From: Streptomyces sp. SA15
GTDB taxonomy: Bacteria; Actinomycetota; Actinomycetes; Streptomycetales; Streptomycetaceae
NCBI RefSeq assembly: GCF_002291145.1
Contig: NZ_NTGE01000102.1
Location: 1-64,000, forward strand
Reading direction: 5' to 3'
DNA: 64,000 bases
Numbering within the stretch: position 1 is the stretch's first letter; every line of letters starts with the position of its first letter. Position numbers and translations under genes: made by a program. The notes under the pieces are model-generated. The model was not told the DNA's origin. It ran no database searches and saw only the letters and a list, made by a program, of their open reading frames with translations. Below are positions 8,503 to 18,597 of this stretch, in pieces.

Positions 8503-10328
8503 ACCGCCTCGTGGGCGAAACCGCCGAGTGAGACGCTGCTGGTGATGCCGTAGGCGAGCATGAGGCTGTTCTGCCGGCCGCCGTAGGTGTACTGCCACGG
8601 GTGCGTGTGGGAGTCCCACAGTCCCGGGATGACGGTGGAGCCGGACGCGTCGATCAGCTTCTCGCCGGCCACTGCCCGTGCGCGGTGCGGTTCCACGGCG
8701 GCGATGCGGTTGCCGCGGATGACGATGTCGACGTCCTCGCGGACCGTCTCACCGGTCCCGTCCCACAGGCGTCCGACGTGCACCCTGGTGACGTCGGAAC
8801 GGGAGGGCAGGCGGCGGCGGTACCGCAGCGGCACGGGGACGGTGCGTCGGCCGGAGCCGTCGCGTGCGATGAGCCTGAGCCGACCGCTCGACTCGTAGAG
8901 CAGACTGCCGGAGTCGCCCGACCATGAGGGGTGGTCGGCCGCCTCGTCGGTGAGGCGCACAGGATCACCGGCGGGTGTGCCGTCGGGGTGCACCGGTATG
9001 ACCCACAGTGCTGATTCCATGATGAACGCCATGGCCGAGCCGTCCGGCGACCACACCGGGCCGCCGTTACCGCGGTCGGACAGGGAGGCGTGCGGTGCGG
9101 GCTGATGGGCGGTCCACTGTCCGGTAGCGGTGTCGACGACGCGGATGACGTTGTATCCCTCGCGGAACCGGTGGTTGAGCCGTTGCGGTCGCAGAACGCG
9201 ATGTACTTACCGTCGGGCGACCAACTCGGGGGTCCGGGCAGGCCATTGGCGTGCTGGCCACCGGAGGACAGGTGGATTCCCCGCACCTCTCGACGGGTCG
9301 ACGAGTCGAAGTCGTAGCGTTTCCTGTGGTGTTGCGGCGGAGACGCTCAGTGACGCTGTGAAGGGGATCTGTTCCGGCGTGGACTGTGCCGTGCCCGGTC
9401 GCCGGACCTTCACCTGTCCCTCGGCGACGTAAAAGAGCTCGCCCTTCGGGGTCCAGCAGGGCGGGAACGGAGAGACATCCTCACCGTCGGTCACGGGCTC
9501 GCCGTCCACCATGAGGACGGAGCTCGCCGCATTGAAGGGCTGGACGAAATCGCCCACCTGGACGTAGGCCACCCGGCCGTCCGTGGAGACCGCCGGACCC
9601 ACCAACGTACCCTTGTCCACCGTCCGTGCCACCGAGACCTCCCCGCCCCCGGCTGGGACAGAAGCCAGAGTCCGTCCGCCCTTGGCTCCGGCTCGGACGA
9701 ACACCAGCCGGATGCCGTCCGGGTGCCAGGCGGGGTCGTAGTCCTCGACATCCGGGTCGTCGGTGAGCTGCGCCAACTCACCGGACCGCACATCCACCGT
9801 CCAGACGCTGTAGGAACTTCCGGCTACCGGATCCCCACCGCGCTCGGACGCGAACGCGATCCGCGAACCGTCGGGCGACCACGCCACGCCCCGGTCGTCC
9901 CACGGACCCGACGTCAGCTGACGCTGACGGAAACCGTCCGGTGCCATCGTCCACACGTGGAACCCGCCCCCTTGGTACGCGCAGACGGCGATCCGTGAAC
10001 CGTCTGGCGACCAAGCCACGCGGGTCGGTTCCAAGTCCGCGGGGGTCAGCGCCGTCGCGGGTCCGCCCGTACGCGGAATCGACCACAACACACCCTGCAC
10101 CCCGGCGATCAACTGGTCGCCGACGGGTGAAGCGGTCACAAAGGCGTTGGTACCGGCGGTGAACTCAAAAGTCGTGGCCGGCGCGGAAAGCGCAGCCGCG
10201 CTGTCGGCAGAGGTGGAAACAGAAGAAGCAGGGGCTTGTTCTGAAGGCAGGGGGAGGGCTCCGCCGGCCAGCCCGCCCACCCCGGCCTTCAGAGCGCCCC
10301 GACGAGACAATTCATTGTGCTGATCCAT
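8503..10328 (-). pseudogene. secreted TolB/WD40-type beta-propeller amidohydrolase, frameshifted and 3'-truncated
   Basis: From ATG 10328 there is a twin-arginine-like leader (SRRGALKAGVGGLAGGALPL) and then PD40/TolB propeller repeats (VAWSPDGSRIAVCAYQGG, VAWSPDGSRIAFASERGG). The frame is lost near 9200 and resumes with REGYNVIRVVDTATGQ, WSPDGSAMAFIMESALWVIP, then the start of an amidohydrolase domain (VIPGLWDSHTHPWQYTYGGR, with the metal-binding HTH). It ends at AYGITSSVSLGGFAHEAV near 8503. Roughly the last 350-400 residues of the usual ~1000 are missing, including most metal ligands. Confidence 0.75.
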
Positions 10329-10904
10329 CAGGCCTCGCAGGTCAGTGCATCGGCGAGTGGACCGGCGGACGGGATCGGGCATGGCTCACCGCCCCGCCTC
10401 CGTCGGCCGGACCACCTGCCGACACATCTTCTTTTTATGGAAGTGACGTGCCTCGACAGGGCCCGACGGCTGCTCCCTGATATGGAATCAACCGCCGGGC
10501 CTGCCTCACGCACCTGGCCCCGTCCCCACGGGTCGGCACGTGGCGGGGCCGTCCTCCTCCGCTTCGGATACGGCCCCAGCTATGGGGGTGTTACCTGTGC
10601 ACTGCGGGGTGACGTCACGGCCGGCCTGCGCAAGTCGGGGATGTGCCCAGCAGTTCACGCGGAGAACCTGATAACGGGTGAGTGCAGTGATCACATTCCG
10701 AGGCTACGGATGAAGGGATGGAAGCGGATCCGTCACCGTATCGGTCACGGAGTTACCGAAGCCCGGAACGCAGGTATCACCAGTGCTCCGGCGACAGGGG
10801 GGCGCCCGCCGACCCGGCCGCGAGCCCGCACGGAAGCGAGCCCGTCGTTGGGCCAGGGCCGGGTAACTCATCGATGCCGACGGCAGTTCGGTGTGAGGTG
10901 AAGC
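10329..10904. other. intergenic region without recognised genes
   Basis: 576 bp between the amidohydrolase start and the stop of the acyl-CoA ligase. Several short frames exist in all phases, but none shows family motifs or consistent third-position GC bias. The only structure expected here is the amidohydrolase promoter. Confidence 0.45.
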
Positions 10905-12390
10905 TCAAGAAGCTGCGGCACTGGCAGAGGCCGCGGCGTGGTCGGCACGCAACGAGGCTTTGTCGATCTTGCCGACCGCGTTCTTCGGGATGGCCTCCAC
11001 CACGAAGAACGCCGTCGGGCGCTTGTAGCCGGTAAGACTGCGTGCGCAGAGGGTTTCCAGCGCCGACGGATCGACCGTCGACCCCGGTCGCGGCTGGACG
11101 TAGGCGACAACCACCTCTCCCCACTTCTCGTCGGGTACGCCGATCACGGCGGCCTCGAGCACCGACGGGTCGCCTGCCAGCACGTCCTCGATCTCCCTGG
11201 GGTAGATGTTCTCCCCGCCACGGATGATCATGTCTTTCGAGCGCCCGACCAGGGTCAGATAGCCCTCGGCGTCGAGGTGGCCCACATCGCCCGTGTGCAA
11301 CCAGCCGTTGACGATGACTTTGGCTGTTTCGTCTGGACGGCCGAGGTAGCCACGCATGACGTTGGGGCCCCTCACGACGACTTCACCGTCCATGCCCGGC
11401 GCCACCTCGCCGCCGTCGGCGTCGACGATCCGGATCTCCTGGCCGGGGAAGGGAAGCCCCACGGTTCCGGCGCGTCGAGGGCCGGCGAGGGGGTTGATGG
11501 TGGAGCCGCAGGTTCCTTCGGACAGGCCATATCCCTCGACGAGCGGAAACCCGTACCGCGCCTCGAAGCGGGTCAGCAAGTCGGCGGAGGCGGGTGCCGC
11601 ACCGCAGACTGCGAACCGCAGGGACGACGTGTCGGGCTGAACGTCGTCCGGGAGCGCTGCGAGCATGCTGTAGATGGTGGGTACCGCGCTGAAGAAGGTG
11701 GGGCGCTCCTGCTCGACGAGGTCGAAGAAGCTGTGGGGATCGAAGCGGCGGCCCGCGATGACGACACTGGCTCCGGCGAGCAGCGGCGCCAGGATGCTGA
11801 CCACGATGCCGTTGACGTGGAACAGCGGCAGGATCAGCAGACAGCGGTCCGCCGGCCCCAACTCCAGCGTCTGGAGCCCCATCTCCACCATGGCGTCGAT
11901 GTTGGCGTGGTCGAGCATCACGCCCTTGGGTACCCCGGTCGTACCGCTGGTGTAGATCAGCAGGGCCAGCGTGGCCGGGTTCAGAAGCGGTGCTTGATCC
12001 GGCTCTACCGTTCCTTCGTACAGTTCGCCGACGGCGAGTACGGCGACTCCGTGCGCCACTACGGACGCACCGTCCTCGACCACCAGCAGGCGCGCACGGG
12101 AGTCCTGAAGCTGTCGAACCACTTCGACGTCGGTCATGCTCGGGTTGACCGGTGTGACGGTGGCGCCGAGCCGCCAGGCGGCGAACAGCAGTACGACGAA
12201 CTCGAGGCGGTTCGTCAGCTTGAGGGCGACGACGTCACCAGGACCGATTCCGAGGTCCTGGAGCTGACGCGCCGCCATGCGGACCCGGCGCAGCAACTGC
12301 GTGTTGGTGAGGGACTGGTGCCCGTCGGAGACCGCGGCCCCGTGGGGGTCGAGCTCGGCGCGGGCGGTCGGGCAGAGAAGCGAAATTCAT
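10905..12390 (-). CDS. AMP-binding acyl-CoA ligase / fatty acid-CoA synthetase, start region frameshifted
   Basis: The long frame (TTG 12296 to 10905, 463 aa) has all ANL-superfamily motifs: P-loop ALLIYTSGTTGVPKGVML, FAVCGAAPAS, VEGYGLSEGTCG, GWLHTGDVGHLDAEGYL, GRSKDMIIRGGENIYPREIE and the C-terminal lysine in NAVGKIDKASL. It activates a carboxylic acid as acyl-AMP and transfers it to CoA. The expected N-terminus (MNFASLPDR from ATG 12390) is in a different frame from RAELDPHGAAVSDG. One base is therefore gained or lost near 12355-12360. Without it, translation must start at TTG 12296 and lose ~31 residues. Confidence 0.82.
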
Positions 12391-12432
12391 GGCGAGGGTA
12401 CCTGTCTCGGTGCTCGGTGTGATGCGATCCGG

Positions 12433-12713
12433 TCAAGGAGTCGACGCGGCGGGTGCCGGGCGCAGCCGGCGGGCGAGGAACTCGATCTGGTCGCGTACCA
12501 GTTCCTCGAAGGTCTCGCCGGTGTAGAAGTCGAAGTGGCCGGCGTCGTACCTCTTGATCTCTCCCCGGGGCGCGGTGGCCGCGTACCGGAGGGTCTGGGC
12601 GGGAGGCGTGACCGAGTCGGTGTTGCTGACGCAGAAGAGGATCGGCATGGTGACCTTCTTCGCCGCACGCCCGGGCCGGTAGGCGGCGATGGTCGGGATC
12701 ACCCGTGCCGCCA
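12433..12713 (-). pseudogene. alpha/beta hydrolase, C-terminal fragment
   Basis: The frame ending at 12433 reads RVIPTIAAYRPGRAAKKV, MPILFCVSNTDSVTPPAQTL and KRYDAGHFDFYTGETFEE, i.e. the acid and histidine region of an alpha/beta hydrolase. No nucleophile elbow precedes it. Upstream of about 12713 the homology changes strand and family to a dihydrolipoamide dehydrogenase tail. It follows the acyl-CoA ligase start by ~45 bp and was probably co-transcribed with it. Confidence 0.65.
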
Positions 12714-12920
12714 CCAGATCAGCGACGCCAAGTACGGCGAGCTCCTCGGCGGCTATCTCATCGGCCCGGACGTCACCGAACTGCTCCCCGAGCTGACCCT
12801 GGCCCAGCAGTGGGACCTCACGGTCCACGAGGTCGCTCGCAACGTCCACGCCCACCCACCCTGGGCGAGGCGGTCAAGGAAGCCGTCCACGGCCTCGCAG
12901 GTCACATGATCAACATGTAG
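12714..12920 (+). pseudogene. dihydrolipoamide dehydrogenase, C-terminal fragment
   Basis: On the + strand the reading ISDAKYGELLGGYLIGPDVT, ELLPELTLAQQWDLTVHEVA, RNVHAHP, then after a one-base shift near 12858 TLGEAVKEAVHGLAGHMINM-stop is the dimer-interface end of Lpd/E3 enzymes, including the HxHPT active-site region. Only ~68 of ~470 residues remain. It meets a hydrolase fragment on the opposite strand at 12713, so it is debris of a recombination. Confidence 0.7.
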
Positions 12921-13126
12921 CAGGGCGCTCGGCACAGCGGCAACAGGGCCGGTTGCGCGACCTCGAGCTGCCGGTGCCGGTCACGAAATCGATCGACACG
13001 ACGGGGGCTGTGGCACCTGGCGGGCGGTGCCGCGGCCAGGCCAACGGCACCGCCCCAAACCGTGCGCACGATGCGGGACGGAAGTGGCGTCGACGGCATG
13101 GGGCCGCCGACGGCAGGATCCGCGGC

Positions 13127-14182
13127 TCAGGCCACGGGCGCTGCGGGCTGGGCGACGAGGGAGGCGTCACCGCCCTGGACGGCGTCTCGGGCGCGAGCGG
13201 TCGCTTCGTGGGGCACTCCGAGGGGGATTGCGCTGACATCCGACAGGCGCGCGAACTGCTCCGGGGCGAGCTGGACGTCCAGGGCGCCCAGGTAGTCGTC
13301 GAGCTGGGTGAGATTGCGCGGGCCGATGATCGGCACGAACGAGGTGGACGCCTGGGCGGCACGTTCACGCAGCCAGGCCACCGACACCTGGGCGGGCGTC
13401 GCGCCGGTCTCCTCGGCGATGGCCAGGACGGTGTCGACGACGGCGGTCTTCTGGTCGGTGCTCTCGGTGTGCACGAGCGTCTTGAGATCGCTCAGCCGTC
13501 CCTCGGTGCTGCGGCGGTATTTGCCGGTGAGCAGTCCGCCGCCGAGCGGGGACCACAGGGCGGCGCCGAGTCCCAGGCTCTCGGCCATCGGCAGCAATTC
13601 GCGGTCAGGGGTCCTCTCGACGAGGCTGTACTCGATCTGGATGCCCGCGACCGGTGCCCAGTTCTTCAGGTCCGCGAGGGTGGCGGCGCGAGAGACGCGC
13701 CATGCGGGGAAGTTGGACAGGGCGGCATGGAGGATTTTGCCGGAGCTGACCAGGTCGTCCAGTCCGCGCAGGATCTCCTCCATGGGTGTGAGGTCGTCGG
13801 GGAAGTGGACCCAGTACAGGTCGATGTAGTCGGTGCCGAGGCGCTTCAGGCTCGCCTCCAGCGAAGCGACCATATTCTTGCGGCTGTTGCCCGTCCTGGA
13901 GATACCGGGCCGCGGGCCGGCCCCATTGGTGAACTTGGTGGCCAAAACGAAGTGGTCCCGCTCGGCGGCGACGAACTTCCCCACCAGTTCTTCCGACTCG
14001 CCGAACTGGTAGCCGTCCGCGGTGTCGAGAAACGTTCCGCCGGCCTCGGCGAACCTGTCGAACATCCGGCGCGCCTCGTCCGGCTCAGCACCAGCACCCC
14101 AGCCGGTGCCGAAGTTCCCCGTGCCGAGCGCGTACTCGGAAACGCGCAGCCCTGTCCGTCGTCCGAAGGTCGTGTAACGCAT
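13127..14182 (-). CDS. aldo/keto reductase
   Basis: A 351-residue NADPH-dependent oxidoreductase of the TIM-barrel AKR family. The tetrad is visible as Asp and Tyr in FLDTADGYQFGESEE, Lys in VLATKF and His in LYWVHFPDD. The C-terminal cofactor region is SFVPIIGPRNLTQLDDYLGA. ATG 14182 is preferred because AAGGAGA lies 6 bp upstream; an ATG at 14209 precedes the RBS. A TetR gene follows upstream on the same strand, about 170 bp away, and may regulate it. Confidence 0.9.
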   Translation of the reverse strand: MRYTTFGRRTGLRVSEYALGTGNFGTGWGAGAEPDEARRMFDRFAEAGGTFLDTADGYQFGESEELVGKFVAAERDHFVLATKFTNGAGPRPGISRTGNSRKNMVASLEASLKRLGTDYIDLYWVHFPDDLTPMEEILRGLDDLVSSGKILHAALSNFPAWRVSRAATLADLKNWAPVAGIQIEYSLVERTPDRELLPMAESLGLGAALWSPLGGGLLTGKYRRSTEGRLSDLKTLVHTESTDQKTAVVDTVLAIAEETGATPAQVSVAWLRERAAQASTSFVPIIGPRNLTQLDDYLGALDVQLAPEQFARLSDVSAIPLGVPHEATARARDAVQGGDASLVAQPAAPVA

Positions 14183-14352
14183 CAGGTCTCCTTGGTGCTG
14201 ATTTCGCATCGATGGCTGGGTCGGGCCGTGGGGTCACGGCAGTGGTGGCGCTTGAGCAGGCCCGGCTCCCTCTGCGGATGGAGGGGAGCCGGGCCTCGGC
14301 CTTGAAGTGGGCGGTCCACCCGACGTGGAAAACAGGTCACCGACTGAAGCGG

Positions 14353-14943
14353 TCAGTTGTGCTGCTCGGCATCCATCAGTGCGCGGGCGTTGCGGATGCC
14401 CTGTTCGAGGAGTTCGTCGGCGAGCTGCCGGTCGGTCAGGGCACGGGAGAGCTGCAGCGTCCCGGCCAGCATGCCGAGGAGGCCAAGTGCCTTCACACGC
14501 GCCGAGGGCGGATCGTGGGGTGCCAGGCGGGCGGCGAAGCCGTCGATGAGGGTCAGCGCGCCGTCGGTGTATGCCTGCTTGGTGCGATCCGTGGAGCGTC
14601 CGATCTCGTCGAGCAGAGCGGCGTTGGGGCAGCCGTCCTCGATACTGTCGCGCTGCTCGGTGGAGAAGTACCAGCGCACCATCTGCTCGAGTCCGGCGCG
14701 GCCGGGCGCCGCCTGCGCGACGATGTTCTCGTGTTGTGCGCGCATCTGGTCGGCGACGGCGGTGGCGACGAGTTCGTCCTTGGACGTGAAGTAGGCGTAG
14801 AAGGTGCCGTTGGTCAGGCCGGCGTCTTTCATGAGGGTGGCGACTCCGGAGCCGTCGATGCCGTTGCGCTTGAGCCGGCGGCCGGCTGTGGTGATGATCC
14901 GCTGCCGTGTCTGCTGTTTGTGTTCTTTCGTGTACCGCGCCAT
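14353..14943 (-). CDS. TetR-family regulator
   Basis: A 196-residue regulator. The N-terminal helix-turn-helix reads RQRIITTAGRRLKRNGIDGS, GVATLMKDAGLTNGTFYAYF and TSKDELVATAV. The remainder is an alpha-helical ligand domain with ERDSIEDGCPNAALLDEIG, typical of the AcrR/YcdC-like group. GGAGGAACCC just before the ATG at 14943 sets the start. Likely targets are the aldo/keto reductase downstream or the SDR at 15275-16090, whose upstream region has repeated TACGACC sites. Confidence 0.9.
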   Translation of the reverse strand: MARYTKEHKQQTRQRIITTAGRRLKRNGIDGSGVATLMKDAGLTNGTFYAYFTSKDELVATAVADQMRAQHENIVAQAAPGRAGLEQMVRWYFSTEQRDSIEDGCPNAALLDEIGRSTDRTKQAYTDGALTLIDGFAARLAPHDPPSARVKALGLLGMLAGTLQLSRALTDRQLADELLEQGIRNARALMDAEQHN

Positions 14944-14995
14944 GGGTTCCTCCGGTTGCAGCCGGGGCTTGCGCCCCGGCTGCCGCTGGGTCAGG

Positions 14996-15250
14996 TCAGT
15001 GTGCCGCGCCTGCGAGGAGAGCGGCGAAGTTGATCCTGGCGGTCTGCAGTTTCGGGTCGTGGGGCTCGGGGACACCGCCGTCGGTGACGTACAGCCGGTT
15101 GCCGCGAACGGCGGTGGCGGAGGGTGAGGCGAGTCCGTCCGCGCTGGTCAGGACGGGCTTGTAGGTGCCGTTGGGGTAGATGACCAGAACCTGTCGGGGC
15201 CGTTGTTCGAGGAGGAGCCGTTCTGCGCCGCGAAGACCACGTCGGAGCGG
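14996..15250 (-). pseudogene. SMP-30/beta-propeller-like protein, C-terminal fragment, frameshifted
   Basis: From ~15250 the frame reads DVVFAAQNGSSSNNGPD, then after one missing base near 15192 continues VLVIYPNGTYKPVLTSADGL, SPSATAVRGNRLYVTDGGV and ends ARINFAALLAGAAH-stop at 14996. This looks like the last two blades of a secreted SMP-30/gluconolactonase-like propeller. The family call is tentative. It sits between the TetR and SDR genes on the same strand. Confidence 0.5.
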
Positions 15251-15274
15251 GGGGTTTGAGGCCGGGCCGGGGTG

Positions 15275-16090
15275 TCATCCGGGCAGGCGGTTGGTCTTGC
15301 GGATCTGCTTGTCGAACACTCCCGCGGGGACGAGGCGGCGCGCGGTGGTGACGCGTGAGGCCAGTGGGCCGGCGGTGTAGCGCAGTTTCGGCTTCTTGTC
15401 GGTGGCCGCGGTGACGATCACCTTGGCGACGACGGCGGGATCGTCGCCGTCCTTCATCGCCTGCGCCATCACCTCGTCGAAGACGCGCCGTCGCTCCGCG
15501 TACAGAGGCAGCGGGGTGTCGGGCTGCACGGCGCTGGTGTCGAAGCTGGTCTTGGTGTAGGCGGGCTGGACGAGGAGGACTCGGACGCCGTGCTCGCGGA
15601 CCTCGTGGTCCAGCGACTCGGAGTAGCCCTCGACGGCGTGCTTCGCGGCGACGTAGAGGGCCATGAAGGGCTGGGGGGCGACCCCGAGGACGGACGAGAT
15701 GTTGATGACGCGTCCGCCCCCCTGGGCGCGCATGTGCGGCAGGACGGCCTTCGTCATGCGGATGACACCGAGGAGGTTGATGTTCAGGACGCTCTGGGCC
15801 TGGGCGACGGAGTTCTCCTCCACCGCGCCCGCCGAGCCGACGCCCGCGTTGTTGACCAGGACGTCGATGTGCCCTAACCGGTCGATCACCTCTGCGACCG
15901 CGGCGGTGGCCGAGTCGTCACTGGCCACGTCGAGATCGAGGTACGTCACACCGGCGGGCGGGGTGAGCCCGGAGGTCTTGCGGCCGGTGCCGATCACCTC
16001 GAAACCCGCCGCGGCGAAGGCGCGAGCCGTCTCCTTCCCGATCCCCGATGACGCGCCTGTCACGAGCGCCACCGGCCGAGTTGCCGCCAT
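15275..16090 (-). CDS. short-chain dehydrogenase/reductase
   Basis: A 271-residue classical SDR. It has the TGASSGIG cofactor motif, DVLVNNAGVG, catalytic Ser in INISSVLG and the YxxxK pair in LYVAAKHAVEGYSES. It is an NAD(P)-dependent oxidoreductase of unknown substrate; the C-terminal extension (KLRYTAGPLASRVTTARRLV) is typical of the oxidoreductases often found under TetR control. ATG 16090 lies 6 bp after GAGGGAG; a GTG one codon upstream is also possible. Confidence 0.9.
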   Translation of the reverse strand: MAATRPVALVTGASSGIGKETARAFAAAGFEVIGTGRKTSGLTPPAGVTYLDLDVASDDSATAAVAEVIDRLGHIDVLVNNAGVGSAGAVEENSVAQAQSVLNINLLGVIRMTKAVLPHMRAQGGGRVINISSVLGVAPQPFMALYVAAKHAVEGYSESLDHEVREHGVRVLLVQPAYTKTSFDTSAVQPDTPLPLYAERRRVFDEVMAQAMKDGDDPAVVAKVIVTAATDKKPKLRYTAGPLASRVTTARRLVPAGVFDKQIRKTNRLPG

Positions 16091-16115
16091 CACAAACTCC
16101 CTCGGCTTGAACTAC

Positions 16116-16159
16116 GTCGTATGCCTTACGACCGTATATCTTACGTTCGTACGACCATA
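16116..16159. promoter_or_regulatory. operator cluster upstream of the SDR gene
   Basis: An inverted repeat GTCGTA-TGCCT-TACGAC spans 16116-16132, and the direct repeat TACGACCRTA occurs at 16127-16136 and 16150-16159, 23 bp apart. This lies 26-70 bp upstream of the SDR start and is AT-rich for the genome. It suits a TetR-type repressor; the TetR at 14353-14943 is the nearest candidate. Confidence 0.5.
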
Positions 16160-16608
16160 CGGGGATCGACGGCCGATGGCAAGAGGGCACGTCCGGCGAT
16201 GCGAGAAAGTTCCGGGAAACGCGGGGTGCGGTACGGGAAGGACCACGAGCGGACGACGAGCAGGACCGAGACGGCCGGTCCTCGCATCACCCGAGACGGC
16301 AAGCGAACGGTTCGGGATCACAACGGGTGGCGCAGGGGGCGCCACGGGGTACAGCTGGTGGCGCAGTCCCGGCTGTCGCTGTGGACGACGGGCCGGTGGA
16401 TTGAGGCGCTGCCGCTGCGTCCTGCTGCGTGCTTCCGCGGTGCGTGAAGTAGGCCCAGGCGATGCTCGAGCCCGCGAGTTCCACCCACCGGCTGGGGTGG
16501 GGCCGGCTGGAGAGGGGCTCGACTCTGCCCATGCTGCTGCCGGGTTGCCAGGCACTGGTGACCGCGAGGCAGGCGGAGTTTCCACCGGCAAGGAGGAGTC
16601 GGTCAGGA
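16160..16608. other. intergenic region without recognised genes
   Basis: About 450 bp between the SDR control region and the stop of the carboxylesterase. No coding fragment was recognised in six frames. Confidence 0.4.
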
Positions 16609-17950
16609 TTATGAGGTGATCAGTGGAAGCGCGTTGAACACGTGGTCTTGCCAGAGGCGGCGCGAGGCTTCCTCCGGGTAGGTGGTGGTCATCGGCTCCG
16701 TGTCGAGGATTCGCGTCGTGCGGTGCTCGGGGTCGTAGGCGGGCCAGCCCGGATCGCCGGTGGTCGCGAAGGAGGTCCAGGCGGCGCGGACCAGACCGGA
16801 AAGGGCATCGGCCTCGTCGAGGTGCGCGGGGCCGATCAGTTCTCCGCCAAGACCCGAGAACGTACCGAACACGAGCGGGATGTCCAGCGAGTGGCAGGCG
16901 CCCATGGCACCGCCGTTCGCCGGAGCGGCCCAGGTGAGTTCGTAGAGGTGGGCCCGGCCGCCTCCCGCCACCTGGGCTTCCGCGAGGTGCAGTGAGGGCA
17001 TGCGGAAGAGCCAGTCGGACTGGACGAGCTCGAAGAGGCGCTCCGCCGGAGCATCGGGGAAGGCGGCGCGGTAGGCGTGACCGGGGTCCGCGCCCGGTCC
17101 GAACGTTTGCAGCGCTGCGGCCGCCAGTTCCTCGCCGACCTGACCGAGGAGACCGCCCAGTGCCATGAGCAGCCGGTACTCGTCGCGGGTGTGCCCGATG
17201 ATCAGCTCCACCTCGCGTGCGGCGCCGTCGGCGAGCGCCTGCCACGGTGCGGTCGGCAGGACCTCTCCGTCGACCACGGGGGAGTAGGCCGTCAACGTGT
17301 GCGCGATCGGTCCCCAGCGGTCCGCGTACTGACTCATCCGGGCGCCGAGGGCAGCCCCCACCCCTGGGAGTGTGTGCGGATCCACCACCAAGAGGTCACT
17401 CACCGTGGGCCGCAGCCCGATCGCGCCCGCCAGGGCGGTAGCGATGTCGGTGGCCAGCTCGTCGGAGAAGAAGGTGCCGGGCACGCTCTGTGCGATGGCC
17501 CGCCGGAACAGGCCTCGCGCGCTCGGCATCGCCAGCAGCGAGGCGATGGACCCGGCGCCGGCTGATTCGCCGAACACGGTGACCTGGCCGGGGTCACCGC
17601 CGAAGGCGGTGATGTTCTCGCGCACCCACGTCAGGGCGGCGACCTGGTCGAGCAGTCCGCGATTCGCCGGCGCCCCCTCGATGCGGGCGAACCCCTCCAT
17701 GCCGACTCGGTGGTTGAAGGTGACCACGACGAGATTCCCGTCACGGGCCAGCCGGCTGGGATCGTAGGCGGGGTCGTCGACGGAACCGAACTTGTAGGCC
17801 CCGCCGTAGATCCACACCATCACCGGGCGCCTCGTCGCCGGGTCCGGATCCGGTGTCCAGACATTTATGGTGAGCCAGTCCTCTCCTCCGGGCGTGGGAG
17901 TGGGTATGGCAGGGCTCAACGGCTCCTGCGGTGGCGGGGGCCCGAGAACG
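16609..17950 (-). pseudogene. type-B carboxylesterase, 5'-truncated
   Basis: About 447 residues of a carboxylesterase/cholinesterase-fold enzyme. They include GPPPPQEPLSPAIP, DWLTINVWTPDPDP, oxyanion VMVWIYGGAYKFGS, nucleophile elbow VTVFGESAGAGSIASLL, Glu in GHTRDEYRLLM and His in GACHSLDIPLVFG. The first ~55 residues (the usual GxxxGxxRFxxP start) are missing. Upstream of about 17950 the open frame continues without homology and without a plausible start. All catalytic residues are intact, so an unnoticed start could still give activity, but a truncated gene is more likely. Confidence 0.75.
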
Positions 17951-18297
17951 AACGACTCGCGCGTGCATCGCAATCCCTCGCAGATCCGATTGGCATCTGC
18001 TGAATCGAGGAGCGAGCAGCTGGGCAGATCGGCCTTGCGTCGGCTCGTCCGCGCTGCCGACCTGGGCAAGTTGAGAACGGCTGCGGGTCGCGGGTGAGTT
18101 GCGCGGGACTTTGCCGTGGCTGGGGAACGCGGTTTCGTCGAGTGCGGTGAAGTGGCGGGGCCTGTGCGGCGTAGGCGGTACCGGGACGCTCGCCGCAACG
18201 GTTTCCACGCGCAGGACGCCGTGCCAGCCACTCGTACGGTCGGCCGGCGCGGTGAACTCCATGACGCAGCGGCTGTCATCGCAGTGATGGCTTTCTC
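17951..18297. other. stretch between esterase truncation point and a small gene
   Basis: About 350 bp with no recognised gene. The expected N-terminus of the esterase is not found in any frame here, so the junction near 17950 is a real breakpoint. Confidence 0.4.
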
Positions 18298-18597
18298 ATG
18301 CGTTCCGGGCTCTACCTGTTCTCGGAGGGTTTCGTCGACGCCGCCGGCAGGCGCATGGTCGTCGTGACGTGGTCGGAAATCCGGTCGATCGAGGGCCAGA
18401 AGACGCAGTTCGCCATTGGCTCGCTTCCGGCGGGCAGCGCCTTCGCCTACGAGGTGGCGTTCACGGCGCGGGTGACCGGCCGCGAAGCTGTGTGGAGCTT
18501 CAACACCACGTACAGCGACGTACGTGAGCTCGCCGGACTGATCTCCCGCCGTTCCGGTGTCCCGGTGACCGGCCTCACCGACCCGTACCAGCTGTGA
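18298..18597 (+). CDS. small conserved-looking protein of unknown function
   Basis: A 99-residue frame from ATG 18298. It reads like a PH-type beta-rich domain: MRSGLYLFSEGFVDAAGRRM, VVVTWSEIRSIEGQKTQF, YEVAFTARVTGREAVWSFN, DVRELAGLISRRSG. It may be the C-terminal part of a longer protein, since similar modules usually follow an N-terminal segment. No RBS stands out. It has normal third-position GC bias. Function is unknown. Confidence 0.5.
   Translation: MRSGLYLFSEGFVDAAGRRMVVVTWSEIRSIEGQKTQFAIGSLPAGSAFAYEVAFTARVTGREAVWSFNTTYSDVRELAGLISRRSGVPVTGLTDPYQL

Noticed and set aside
10938..12422. 494-codon plus-strand frame opposite the acyl-CoA ligase
   Set aside because: The opposite strand has all ANL motifs; this frame has none.
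16112..17245. 377-codon minus-strand frame starting opposite the carboxylesterase end
   Set aside because: It overlaps the esterase in another phase and shows no family features.
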